NCBI RefSeq assembly: GCF_042688525.2
Contig: NZ_JBHWAB010000001.1
Coordinates: 930,001-994,000, forward strand
DNA: 64,000 bases
Direction: 5' to 3'
Origin: Haloimpatiens sp042688525
GTDB lineage: Bacteria > Bacillota > Clostridia > Clostridiales > Clostridiaceae
Shown here one piece after another: positions 36,023 through 45,500 of this stretch. The notes beneath the pieces were generated by a model that saw only the letters and a program-made list of their open reading frames with translations, did no database searches and had not been told where the DNA came from. Position numbers and translations under genes: made by a program. Every line of letters begins with the position of its first letter. Position 1 is the stretch's first letter.

Positions 36023-37273
36023 ATGGAAAAGTGTTTTGATTCTAAGGAAATAAATTTAAAAAATGGAATAAAATTGATTAGTATTAAAAAGAATACTAGA
36101 ATAGCATGTATAAATGTAGGAATAAAAATAGGTTCATTATATGAAAATAAAGATGAAAAAGGAATTTCTCATTTCATTGAACATATGCTTTTTAAAGGTA
36201 CTAAAACTAGAAACAATGAAGTATTAAATAATGAACTAGAACAGCTCGGTGGAGAATATAATGCATATACAGATTATACTTCTACAGTTTATAGTATAGT
36301 TGCATTAAACGAAGAAATAGAGAATTCAATGGAGCTTTTAGCTGATATGGTTCAAAATTCAAACTTTGATTCAGAAGAGATTGAAAAGGAAAGAGGAGTT
36401 ATATTAGCAGAAATTAGGACAAGCAATGATGATATTGAAGATTATAGTTTTAAAAAGATAAATGAAATTGCATTTAAAAATAGTCCTATAAAATATGATA
36501 TAGTAGGTGAAGAAAAAACAGTTAAAAGTTTTTCTAAAGAAGATTTAAAGAAATTTTATAGTAAGTATTATGTTCCAAATAATTGTTATATTACAATTGT
36601 ATCTCCTTTTGAACATGAATATATAGAAAGAGTAGTGAATAAGTATTTTGATCAGTGGAAAAGGAAAGAATTTAAATATAATAAATTTTTAGTTGAAAAA
36701 AATAAGCCAATTGTAAAAAAATCATACAAAAAAGAAATTGAACAAAGTACTATAACATATTTATATACTTTTTATGGATTGAATAAAGAGCAAGAACTTG
36801 TTCTTAAAATTTTAGATCACAGATTTGGTGCAAGTTCAAATTCTATTTTGTTTAGAGAATTGCGAGAGAAACGTGGACTTGCATATGATGTTTATACAAG
36901 TTTAGATTTAACAAAAGGAATAAAAACTTTATATATTTATACGGCTGTATGCAAAAAAGATATTAATAGTGCTAAAAAAATTATAGAAAAGTGTATAACT
37001 GACATAAAAAACAAAGTTATATCGTTAGATGGTAGTGCAGTAGAATTAATGAAAAAAGTTCTTAAAACTTCTGTAGCAGCTACTGTTGAAGATTCTAGCG
37101 AATTATGTAATTATGTACTTCAACAGTCTATGGAAGATGAGGATATATATGAGTTTGAAAGTGATATAAAAAATTTAGAGAAAATAAAAAAAGAAGATAT
37201 ATATGATATTGCACAAAAAGTATTTAATGATCCTACTATACATGTACTAGTCTGTGAAGGTGATGAAGAGTGA
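36023..37273 (+). CDS. M16-family zinc peptidase
   Basis: A 416-aa soluble peptidase of the insulinase/processing-peptidase family. The inverted zinc motif H-x-x-E-H is in GISHFIEHMLFKGT near residue 50, with the downstream Glu in the ENSMELLADMVQNS/EKERGVILAEI region. The C-terminal half is the inactive M16_C fold with FRELREKRGLAYDVYTS. The length is that of single-repeat bacterial M16B enzymes such as MlpA/YmxG. Its stop overlaps the GTG start of recX by four bases, so the two are translationally coupled, an unusual partner for recX. Confidence 0.92.
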   Translation: MEKCFDSKEINLKNGIKLISIKKNTRIACINVGIKIGSLYENKDEKGISHFIEHMLFKGTKTRNNEVLNNELEQLGGEYNAYTDYTSTVYSIVALNEEIENSMELLADMVQNSNFDSEEIEKERGVILAEIRTSNDDIEDYSFKKINEIAFKNSPIKYDIVGEEKTVKSFSKEDLKKFYSKYYVPNNCYITIVSPFEHEYIERVVNKYFDQWKRKEFKYNKFLVEKNKPIVKKSYKKEIEQSTITYLYTFYGLNKEQELVLKILDHRFGASSNSILFRELREKRGLAYDVYTSLDLTKGIKTLYIYTAVCKKDINSAKKIIEKCITDIKNKVISLDGSAVELMKKVLKTSVAATVEDSSELCNYVLQQSMEDEDIYEFESDIKNLEKIKKEDIYDIAQKVFNDPTIHVLVCEGDEE

Positions 37274-38154
37274 GAAAAATAGTAACAAAGATAGAAGTTC
37301 AAAAAAGAAATAATGAAAGAGTAAATGTATATATAAATGATGAATTTGCATTTGCATGTAGTGCGGAACTTATATATATTCATAATTTAAAAAAAGGAAA
37401 AGAAGTTGATTTAAATTATCTAAAGGAAATTATAGAAGAAGATAATTATATGAAAGGGAAAAATTATGCACTGAGGCTAGTAGAAAAAAATTATAAGACA
37501 GAAAATGAAATAAAAGAAAAATTGTTAAAAAAAGAGTATAGTGAAAAAAATATTTTTAGAATTTTAAACTTTTTAAAAGAATATAAGTTTGTTGATGATA
37601 ACAAATATGCAGAAATATATATAAAAGAGAAAATTAGAAAGTATGGTAAAAATAAGATTAAGTATAAGTTACTTAAAAAAGGAGTAAGTGAAGAGGTTAT
37701 AATTACAAGATTAGATAATATTAGTAAGGAAGTAGAATATGAAAATGCTTTAAAACTTGCAGAAAAAAAATTTGAAGTTTTAATAAAAAGCGAAAACAAT
37801 GTTAAAAAAATATATAAGAAATTAGGAGATTATTTAGTAAGAAACGGATATGATTTTGAAGTTGTAAATCAAGTTTTATGTAAAGTTATAGATAAGGATA
37901 AAATTTTTGAAGAAAATAATTTACAAAATAAAAAAGGATTAAGTATTAATAATAACAGTGTTAATAATAAGATTAGTAAGAAAAAAGAGATTAAGAATCA
38001 TGAAAATATCAAAGAAATAGCAATGAAAAGATATAACATTATTATAAAATCAGAAAATGATAAAATGAAAATTTATAGAAGGTTATCTAATTATCTTGCA
38101 AGAAGGGGATATAATTGGGGAGATATAAGAAAAACTTTAGATGACATACTGTAG
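37270..38154 (+). CDS. recX: RecX-like regulator of RecA, extended C-terminus
   Basis: A 294-aa protein; typical RecX is 150-270 aa. The core (residues about 60-200) has the three-helix RecX repeats: NYALRLVEKNYKTENEIKEK, KFVDDNKYAEIYIKEKIRKYG and LAEKKFEVLIKSENNVKKIY...YLVRNGYDFEVVNQVL. After an Asn/Lys-rich linker (about 218-240), the last repeat recurs as MKRYNIIIKSENDKMKIYRR...YLARRGYNWGDIRKTLDDIL. An extra module has thus been added by duplication. RecX binds RecA filaments and modulates strand exchange. GTG start at 37270 overlaps the upstream TGA. Confidence 0.88.
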   Translation: MRKIVTKIEVQKRNNERVNVYINDEFAFACSAELIYIHNLKKGKEVDLNYLKEIIEEDNYMKGKNYALRLVEKNYKTENEIKEKLLKKEYSEKNIFRILNFLKEYKFVDDNKYAEIYIKEKIRKYGKNKIKYKLLKKGVSEEVIITRLDNISKEVEYENALKLAEKKFEVLIKSENNVKKIYKKLGDYLVRNGYDFEVVNQVLCKVIDKDKIFEENNLQNKKGLSINNNSVNNKISKKKEIKNHENIKEIAMKRYNIIIKSENDKMKIYRRLSNYLARRGYNWGDIRKTLDDIL

Positions 38155-38182
38155 TAAATAGAGTATAAATTTTAAAGTTGAG

Positions 38183-38442
38183 TTTTCAACTTTCTTAGGT
38201 GAAAAATAGTCGCTGCGGGAAATGATATCTTGCTTATAAACCTTTCACTTCAGTAACAAGTTCTAAGCTTTACTCATATTGAAAAAAGATTTTTTTATTA
38301 ATATTCCGTAGGAATCAGTAATTAAAAAATAACTTTTTTCAAATTCGTAAAGCTAAGAACTTGTAAACTTTGTTCAAATGTTTCTTACGCAATATATCAT
38401 TTCCCTTCGCTAAGCAGTATTTTTTACTGTGAAAGTTGAGTT
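38183..38442 (+). repeat. Family A element, copy 11, full length
   Basis: ttttcaactttcttaggtg to actgtgaaagttgag with core 1 (attccgtaggaat). Just before it, aaagttgagtt looks like the leftover right end of another copy. Lies between recX and the transglutaminase gene on the same strand. Confidence 0.88.
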
Positions 38443-38472
38443 AAGTTTTAACGAATAGAAAGAGGTGAACAT

Positions 38473-39666
38473 ATGGGTAAAGAGTTAATCAATGACCTTT
38501 TTAATCATACAAATCCTATAGATATTCTTTTAATAGCTATGTTTATATATCCAATTTTAAAAGGGTTCTTATTTAAATTTTCTTCTAAGCATTTAAAAAA
38601 AGATGTAAGAGATTTGCAGGTTAATGTATCTTTTGTTATTTCAATAATTTTAGGTATATATTTTATGAAAAATATATTTTTTAATCATAGTAAAGGAATT
38701 TATAAAAAAATATATGAATTTATTCCTGTAAATATAATAAATTATATAAATAAAAAACCAATAATTGTTTATGTAATAGCAATTCCAATAGCAGTTTTTA
38801 TAATACATTATATTTTGACATGGATTTTGGAAGTTGTAAGTGGGGTAACATTATATCCTTTATTTGATGGTATTGAAAGAAAGCTAAAAGGAAAAAGTAG
38901 TTTTATAAAAAGAATATTAGGATCAGCTTTTCAATTTCCTAAAGCTATCTGTTATGTTATTATAACAGCATTCGTATTAAATTTACTTTCAATGTTTAAT
39001 ATAAGCCAAAAATTTAATCATTATTTAGAAAGCTCAAAGAAATATAACTATGTATGTAAACAAGTTGTAATTCCCATTACCAATTCAAAATTGGCTAAAC
39101 GCCTTCCAAATATAATCAATAATTCTTTTAAAATAGTTATAAAAAAGGATAGTATTCCAAAAGGAAATGTAACTAATTCAAGGACTATAGTTTATTATAA
39201 TGGAGTTACATTAGATGAAGGAATAAAGTCAAATAGTGAAATAAATACTTTTGCAAAAGAATTAGTTTCTGGTATACAAAGTGATAGACAAAAAGGAAAA
39301 AAAATTTATAATTGGATAGCGAAAAATATAAGTTATGATAATGACAAAGCAGAAAAGATATTTAGAAACGAATATGATGAAAAATCAGGTGCCATACCAA
39401 CGTATTATTCTAGAAGTGGTATTTGTTTTGACTATGCATGTTTATTTGTAGCTATGTGTAGAGCAAATAATATAAAGGTTAGATTGATAACTGGTAAAGG
39501 ATTTAATGGAGTAAGTTGGGTTGGACATGCCTGGAATCAAATATATGTTGAAGAGGAAGGTAAATGGATAAATGTAGATGCTACTTTTGCTAAGGGTGGA
39601 AATTATTTTGATAGTAGAAGGTTTGCTCTTGACCATAAGCAAGCTACAATAGCAGGAGAATGGTAG
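38473..39666 (+). CDS. Membrane protein with transglutaminase-like domain
   Basis: 397 aa. Four membrane helices lie in the first 185 residues (IDILLIAMFIYPILKGFL, VSFVISIILGIYFM, IIVYVIAIPIAVFIIHYIL, AICYVIITAFVLNLLSM). An exposed C-terminal transglutaminase/protease-like domain has the Cys-His-Asp triad in SGICFDYACLFVAMCRANNI, WVGHAWNQIYVEEEGKW and NVDATFAKGG. Its role is probably in the cell envelope; actual substrate unknown. AGAGGTGAA precedes the ATG. A family C repeat begins 9 bp after the stop. Confidence 0.87.
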   Translation: MGKELINDLFNHTNPIDILLIAMFIYPILKGFLFKFSSKHLKKDVRDLQVNVSFVISIILGIYFMKNIFFNHSKGIYKKIYEFIPVNIINYINKKPIIVYVIAIPIAVFIIHYILTWILEVVSGVTLYPLFDGIERKLKGKSSFIKRILGSAFQFPKAICYVIITAFVLNLLSMFNISQKFNHYLESSKKYNYVCKQVVIPITNSKLAKRLPNIINNSFKIVIKKDSIPKGNVTNSRTIVYYNGVTLDEGIKSNSEINTFAKELVSGIQSDRQKGKKIYNWIAKNISYDNDKAEKIFRNEYDEKSGAIPTYYSRSGICFDYACLFVAMCRANNIKVRLITGKGFNGVSWVGHAWNQIYVEEEGKWINVDATFAKGGNYFDSRRFALDHKQATIAGEW

Positions 39667-39674
39667 GAAGACTA

Positions 39675-39827
39675 GATAAAGTATAAAGATTAAAGAACAA
39701 AGAACAAATAAAGGATGTTTTTCTTAAAGAAAAACTTTTACTTAATTTATCATTAATTGATTTTCAAAAGCTTGATTTTGAAAATCTTCCTTATTTGTTT
39801 TTTTAACTTTAAACTTTATACTTTTTG
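39675..39827 (+). repeat. Family C palindromic repeat between convergent genes
   Basis: ataaagtataaagattaaag and ctttaaactttatacttttt are inverted ends; inner hairpins gtttttcttaaagaaaaac and gattttcaaaagcttgattttgaaaatc. The right end is 5 bp from the stop of the minus-strand TPR gene. Confidence 0.82.
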
Positions 39828-39831
39828 TAAA

Positions 39832-40197
39832 TTATAGTGCAGATTCTTTTTTGTATTCATTTATTATTAGATTTATGGCTTTTTCACAGTCGCTATCGCT
39901 GCTATTTAATGACCAAGCTGTGTTAAAGTAGATTAAAGCTTTTTTATTATTGTTTATCATTGAATAACAATATCCCAAATTAAAAAAATATTTACTTTGA
40001 GGAGTTTTTTTTATGGCATATTTCAATAGGGGAATAGCTTTTTCATAATTTTTTAATTTAATAAAGCACACACCAGCATTATAAAGTGCAGAAGCTTCAT
40101 TTTGTTTTTGTTCCGCAGATTTTTTATACATATCAATGGCTTTATCATATTCTTTAGCATTATAAAATTCATTAGCTTTTTCGAAGTAGTTCATCAT
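39832..40197 (-). CDS. Small tetratricopeptide-repeat protein
   Basis: 121 aa, wholly helical, with three TPR units: FEKANEFYNAKEYDKAIDMY, ASALYNAGVCFIKLKNYEKA and KYFFNLGYCYSMINNNKKAL. There is no signal peptide or extra domain, so it is a cytosolic protein-interaction adaptor of unknown partner. GGAGG is six to nine bases before two consecutive ATG codons. It precedes the ABC permease on the same strand by position but transcribes away from it with a 90-bp gap. Confidence 0.82.
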   Translation of the reverse strand: MMNYFEKANEFYNAKEYDKAIDMYKKSAEQKQNEASALYNAGVCFIKLKNYEKAIPLLKYAIKKTPQSKYFFNLGYCYSMINNNKKALIYFNTAWSLNSSDSDCEKAINLIINEYKKESAL

Positions 40198-40289
40198 ATT
40201 AACCTCCTAAATACAGTTCAAAATAAAAAATGTACTTATTAAGATTAATATCCATTCGTGGATTATATTATGCATAAAAACATAAAATG

Positions 40290-41090
40290 TTAGTATTTTT
40301 TTCTATAAAAGTTTTTTTCTATTAACGCTACAAGTTCATACATTGCATAAGCTAGTATGCATAAGATAATAATGCTCATCATTACCATATCTAGTTGAGA
40401 AATTTGTCCTCCAAATATTATTAAAAATCCTAATCCGTCCTTAGCAACTAAAAATTCCCCCATTATTACACCTACCCAAGATAAGCCAACATTTATTTTT
40501 AAAGCTGATATTAATGTTGGTATTGAAGCAGGTAAAACTAGATTTGTTAGAATTTGAAACTTTGTAGCACCAAAGGTTTTTAATAATTTTATTTTATCTT
40601 CGTCTATAGATTTAAAACCACTGAGTACATTTATTATAGTTACAATTATAGAAATAAGAATAGCTATTATAATTATAGATGTATAGCCATTACCAGCCCA
40701 AAATATTATTATAGGGGCTAGAGCTACCTTAGGTAAGGCATTTAAAACAACTAAATAAGGATCTAATACTTTAGAAGCAAAATCCGACCACCATAATAAT
40801 ACAGCTAGTAAGGTGCCAATAACAGTACTTAATATAAAGCCTAAAATTGTTTCTAAACATGTTACACCAATATGTTTAAAAAGAGTTCCTTCGTTATATA
40901 TTTTTACTAAACTCTTTATCATTCTTGATGGAGTACTAGTTAAAAAAGGATCAATCCATTTCAAGTCTCCAGCAATTTCCCATAAAGCGAAAAAACAAAT
41001 AAGAATTATTAATCTAACTATAACTATTTTTCTTTTTTTCTTTTTTACAGCTTGTATATATTTAACATGTTCTAAACTAGGTTTATTCAT
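40290..41090 (-). CDS. ABC transporter permease (SsuC/TauC-like)
   Basis: A 266-aa permease with six helices and the EAA-type loop FGATKFQILTNLVLPASIPTLISALK, common to nitrate/sulfonate/pyrimidine-precursor importers. A basic N-terminus (KKKKRKIVIVRL) precedes helix 1. Its ATG overlaps the TGA of the ATPase gene (ATGA), which fixes the start; a longer frame to 41108 merely runs through the AAGGAG ribosome binding site. The binding protein for this system may be the orphan SsuA/NMT1-like lipoprotein at 47.2-48.2 kb, same strand, 5 kb upstream. Substrate unknown. Confidence 0.9.
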   Translation of the reverse strand: MNKPSLEHVKYIQAVKKKKRKIVIVRLIILICFFALWEIAGDLKWIDPFLTSTPSRMIKSLVKIYNEGTLFKHIGVTCLETILGFILSTVIGTLLAVLLWWSDFASKVLDPYLVVLNALPKVALAPIIIFWAGNGYTSIIIIAILISIIVTIINVLSGFKSIDEDKIKLLKTFGATKFQILTNLVLPASIPTLISALKINVGLSWVGVIMGEFLVAKDGLGFLIIFGGQISQLDMVMMSIIILCILAYAMYELVALIEKNFYRKKY

Positions 41091-41854
41091 GAATTCAACT
41101 CCTTCCATAGCATATTAAAATAGATTCTGAAGTTAGGAGCTTCTCTTCTTTCGAGAGGAGACATAAATTTATCATCAAATTTAATGTTAAGATTATTTTT
41201 TATAGTTGAGGGTCTTTTAGAAAGAACAATTATTCTATTTGACATAGAAATAGCTTCTGAAATATCATGTGTAACCATAATAGTAGTTTTGTTTTCATTT
41301 CTGATTATTGTAAAAACTTCATCGCTAATATTTAATCTTGTTTGATAATCAAGTGCTGAAAATGGTTCATCAAGAATTAAAACATCAGGATTTATTGCAA
41401 GTGTTCTAATAAGAGATACTCTTTGACGCATACCACCAGAAAGCTCTCTGGGATAATGATCTTTAAAATCCCATAAATTATAATTATGAAGTAGTTGTTC
41501 TATTTTTTTAGTTCTTTCAGTAGTTATTTTATTTTGTATTTTTAGACCTAATATAACATTTTCCCACACTGTAAGCCATTGAAATAAATTATCTTTTTGA
41601 AACATGTAACCTATTTGAGGAGGACTATTTTTTATATTTTTACCATTTATAAATATTTTTCCATTGGAAGGCTCTAGAAGACCTGCTATTATATTTAGTA
41701 ATGTAGATTTACCACAACCGGAAGGCCCAACGATACTTAAAAATTCTCCTTCTTTTACATTAAAAGATATATTTTTTATGGCCTCAGTTTCTTTTTTTAG
41801 AGAATGATAATTCATATATATATTCTTTATTTCTAATTTATCTATGCTAACCAC
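41087..41854 (-). CDS. ABC transporter ATPase (SsuB/TauB-like)
   Basis: About 255 aa. Walker A GPSGCGKSTLLN near residue 43, Q-loop GYMFQKDNLFQW, signature LSGGMRQRVSLIRTL, Walker B VLILDEPFSALD, and the switch His in MVTHDISEA. It energises import through the permease that follows with a 4-base overlap. The start is awkward: the GTG at 41854 lies inside the AGGAGG site itself, and no ATG/GTG/TTG occurs at good spacing. An ATA codon (41845) sits 8 bases after AGGAGG; the next ATG is at 41815 without a ribosome binding site. Confidence 0.9.
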   Translation of the reverse strand: MVSIDKLEIKNIYMNYHSLKKETEAIKNISFNVKEGEFLSIVGPSGCGKSTLLNIIAGLLEPSNGKIFINGKNIKNSPPQIGYMFQKDNLFQWLTVWENVILGLKIQNKITTERTKKIEQLLHNYNLWDFKDHYPRELSGGMRQRVSLIRTLAINPDVLILDEPFSALDYQTRLNISDEVFTIIRNENKTTIMVTHDISEAISMSNRIIVLSKRPSTIKNNLNIKFDDKFMSPLERREAPNFRIYFNMLWKELNS

Positions 41855-41928
41855 CTCCTACCTTAATTTAGTATATGTTTTGATAAAAATATTGGTGAGT
41901 TGTAAAATATTAATTTTTAAAATAACTC

Positions 41929-41986
41929 AATTGTAAACTTGACTGAATTGTAAACTTGACTGAATTGTAAACTTATATGATATAAT
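41929..41986 (+). promoter_or_regulatory. Triple direct repeat overlapping a putative promoter
   Basis: AATTGTAAACTTGACTG occurs twice in tandem and a third copy is cut to AATTGTAAACTT, in 17-bp steps. TTGACT (41956-41961) and TATAAT (41981-41986) are 19 bp apart. The repeats look like regulator binding sites or the result of slippage. They lie between the divergent ABC ATPase gene and the small membrane-protein gene. Confidence 0.6.
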
Positions 41987-42066
41987 TATATATAACTAGA
42001 AAAAATGATAAAAATATCCATTAAAAATTTTAGAATATGTTTGAAAGTATAAAGGGGGAATAAATT

Positions 42067-42384
42067 ATGGAAGAAAACAAGAAAATGTTATTTCTTATGT
42101 TGGTATTTGGCGTAATAGGTTATTTAATAATGACTAACATGTTTAATCTTCCAATAAAATCAGTTGTGATTAGGACATATGCAATAATGGGAATTCCTTG
42201 GGGGATAAAAATACTTAAAAAGATACAACCGAATTTTTTGGGTGCAGAATCTATATTACTTTTAGCAGCAATTAGCCCTATTATCTTGATTTTAGCTATA
42301 TGTATTGGTGTTTTTGCATTACCATATTTTTTAATTAATTTAACTTTTGGAGGTATTAAAGCAAAAATCAATATTATGAAGTGA
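42067..42384 (+). CDS. Small membrane protein, function unknown
   Basis: 105 aa with three hydrophobic segments (about 8-24, 30-48 and 60-90) and the middle MGIPWGIKILKKIQPNFLG. No family was recognised. AAGGGGG is seven bases before the ATG. A promoter with triple direct repeats lies about 80 bp upstream, and the giant activase gene starts 125 bp downstream, so the two could be cotranscribed. Confidence 0.7.
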   Translation: MEENKKMLFLMLVFGVIGYLIMTNMFNLPIKSVVIRTYAIMGIPWGIKILKKIQPNFLGAESILLLAAISPIILILAICIGVFALPYFLINLTFGGIKAKINIMK

Positions 42385-42509
42385 AAATATAAATTAAGTT
42401 GAATTTAGCTTATTAAAATTATATAATGTGAATATGTTTAAACATATAGAAGTTTCTACATGAACATGGAGATTTCTTTCAAAAATTAAATATAATGGAG
42501 TAGGTGACT

Positions 42510-45500
42510 ATGAAAAATTTATTACATTTAGGATTGGATGTAGGATCCACTACAGTAAAATTAGTAATTTTAAATGTAAAGGACAAAATTATTTACAGTA
42601 AATATCAAAGGCATTATTCAGACATAAAGAAAACTATAATTAAAACTGTTAATGAGGCCTATGATAAATTTAAAAAACAGAAGATTACAATAATGGTTAC
42701 AGGTTCAGGAGGACTAGGAGTATCTAAGTGGCTTAATATACCTTTTATACAAGAAGTAGTAGCAAGCACAAACACTGTTGAAAAGTGTATACCCAAAACA
42801 GACGTAGCTATAGAACTTGGAGGAGAAGATGCTAAGATAACATATTTTAATCAAGGAATAGAACAAAGAATGAATGGAACTTGTGCAGGTGGAACCGGTG
42901 CTTTTATAGACCAGATGGCATCACTGCTACAAACTGACGCAAAAGGATTAAATGAATTAGCATCTAAACACAAGATTATTTATCCTATAGCTGCAAGGTG
43001 TGGTGTGTTTGCAAAAACAGATATTCAGCCTCTTTTAAATGAGGGTGCTGCTAAGGAGGATATAGCGGCTTCTGTACTTCAAGCAGTGGTTAACCAAACA
43101 ATTAGTGGACTTGCTTGTGGAAGACCAATAAGAGGAAATGTTGCTTTTTTAGGAGGACCTCTTTACTTTTTGTCAGAGTTAAGACAGAGATTTATAGAAA
43201 CTTTAAAACTTACAGAGGATCAGGTTATTTTCCCAGAGCAATCACAGCTTTTTGTGGCTTTAGGAGCAGCATTAAGTTCTAAAGAAGAGACGTCTATATT
43301 GGCAGAAGATTTAATGGAGAAATTAAATACTATTCAAGATGTTCAGGAACATGAAGTTCCAAGATTAAGATCATTATTTATAGATGATAATGAACTTAAA
43401 GAGTTTAGAAAAAGGCATAATAAAGCTGTTGTTAAAAGAAGAGAGATAAATACTTATAAAGGAAAAAGTTTCTTAGGAATAGATGCAGGATCTACGACAA
43501 CTAAGGCTGCACTTATAAATGAAGATGGAGAACTTTTATACTCTTATTATGGAAGTAATAAAGGAAATCCGTTAGCTTGCTCAATAAAGATATTAAAAGA
43601 TTTATACAGCAAGCTTCCTAAAGACGTTAAGATATGTAATTCTGCAGTTACAGGATATGGTGAAGGTCTTATTAAAGCTGGATTAAAAGTAGATATAGGA
43701 GAAATAGAAACTATTGCGCACTATAAAGCAGCAGAGTTTTTCTTGCCAGGAGTAGATTTTATATTGGATATTGGTGGACAAGATATGAAGTGTTTAAAAG
43801 TTAAGGATGGAGTAATAGACAGCATAATGCTTAATGAAGCATGTTCTTCAGGATGCGGCTCATTTATAGAAACTTTCGCACATTCATTGAATATGTCCGT
43901 GCAAGATTTTGCAAAAGAAGCTCTTCGGGCAGAACACCCAGTAGACTTAGGATCAAGATGTACTGTATTTATGAACTCTAGAGTAAAACAAGCTCAAAAG
44001 GAAGGAGCAACTGTAGGAGATATCTCTGCAGGGTTATCCTATTCAGTAATAAAAAATGCCCTTCAAAAAGTTATAAAAATAAGAAATCCTAAGGAAATGG
44101 GTAAGAAGATAATAGTTCAAGGTGGAACATTTTATAATGATGCTGTACTTAGAAGTTTTGAATTTATATCTGGAAGAGATGCAATAAGACCGGATATTGC
44201 AGGTATAATGGGAGCTTTTGGAGCAGCGTTGATTTGTAAAGAAAGATATGAAGATGGATATGAAACAACTTTACTTCAAAATAATGAATTAGAAAGTTTT
44301 TCGTCTGAAACAACTATGAGAAGATGCGGAGGATGTGGAAACAATTGTCTATTAACTATAAATAAATTTTCAGATGGTAGAGAATTTATATCAGGAAATA
44401 GATGTGAAAGAGGTGCAGGTAGAAGTAAAAAGAAAGAAAATGTACCTAATTTATTTGAGTATAAATATAAAAGAACTTTTGCATATGCACCATTAAAAAA
44501 AGAAGAAGCGATGCGTGGTGTTATAGGAATTCCAAGAGTATTGAATATTTATGAAAACTATCCATTCTGGTTTACTTTTTTAACACAGTTAGGTTTCAGA
44601 GTTGAACTTTCAGCTCGTTCTTCTAAAAAAGTTTATGAACTTGGTATAGAAACAATACCTTCAGAATCAGCATGTTATCCTGCAAAAATAACACATGGAC
44701 ATATTATGAATTTAATAAACAGAGGTATAAAGAACATATTTTATCCATGTGTACCATTTGAAAGAAAAGAACAAGAAGGTGCGGATAATCACTATAATTG
44801 TCCAATAGTAACTTCTTATCCCGAAGTTATAAAAAATAATATGGATATCATAAAAGAAAAGGGAATTAATTTTATGAATCCTTTCTTTTCACTTCAAGAT
44901 AAGAAGAAGCTTGAGAAGAGACTTTATGAAGAATTTAAAAAGTTTAATGTTACAAAATCAGAAGTAAAAAATGCTTTAGATAAAGCATGGCAGGAAAGAG
45001 AAAATGTTAAGAATGATATAAGGAAAAAGGGTGAAGAAGTTTTAAAATATCTTGATCAAAATGATAAAAAAGGAATAGTTTTAGCGGGTAGACCATATCA
45101 TATTGATCCGGAAATAAATCATGGTATACCAAATTTAATAACTGAATATGGTATAGCTGTTTTAACAGAAGATTCAGTAGCTCATTTAGGAAAAATCCAA
45201 AGACCATTGAGAATAGTTGATCAATGGGTTTATCATTCAAGACTGTATGCTGCAGCTAGTTTTGTTGCAACTCAAAAAAATATAGAGCTTATTCAACTTA
45301 ATTCTTTTGGATGTGGACTAGATGCAGTAACTACAGATCAAGTTCAAGAAATACTAAATAATTATGGCAAGATATATACAGTATTAAAGATTGATGAAGG
45401 TAATAACTTAGGAGCTGCTAGAATACGTGTACGTTCTTTAAAAGCAGCTATGGAAGAAAGAGATAGAAATGGATTTAAACCAGAAAAACAAAATGAACCA

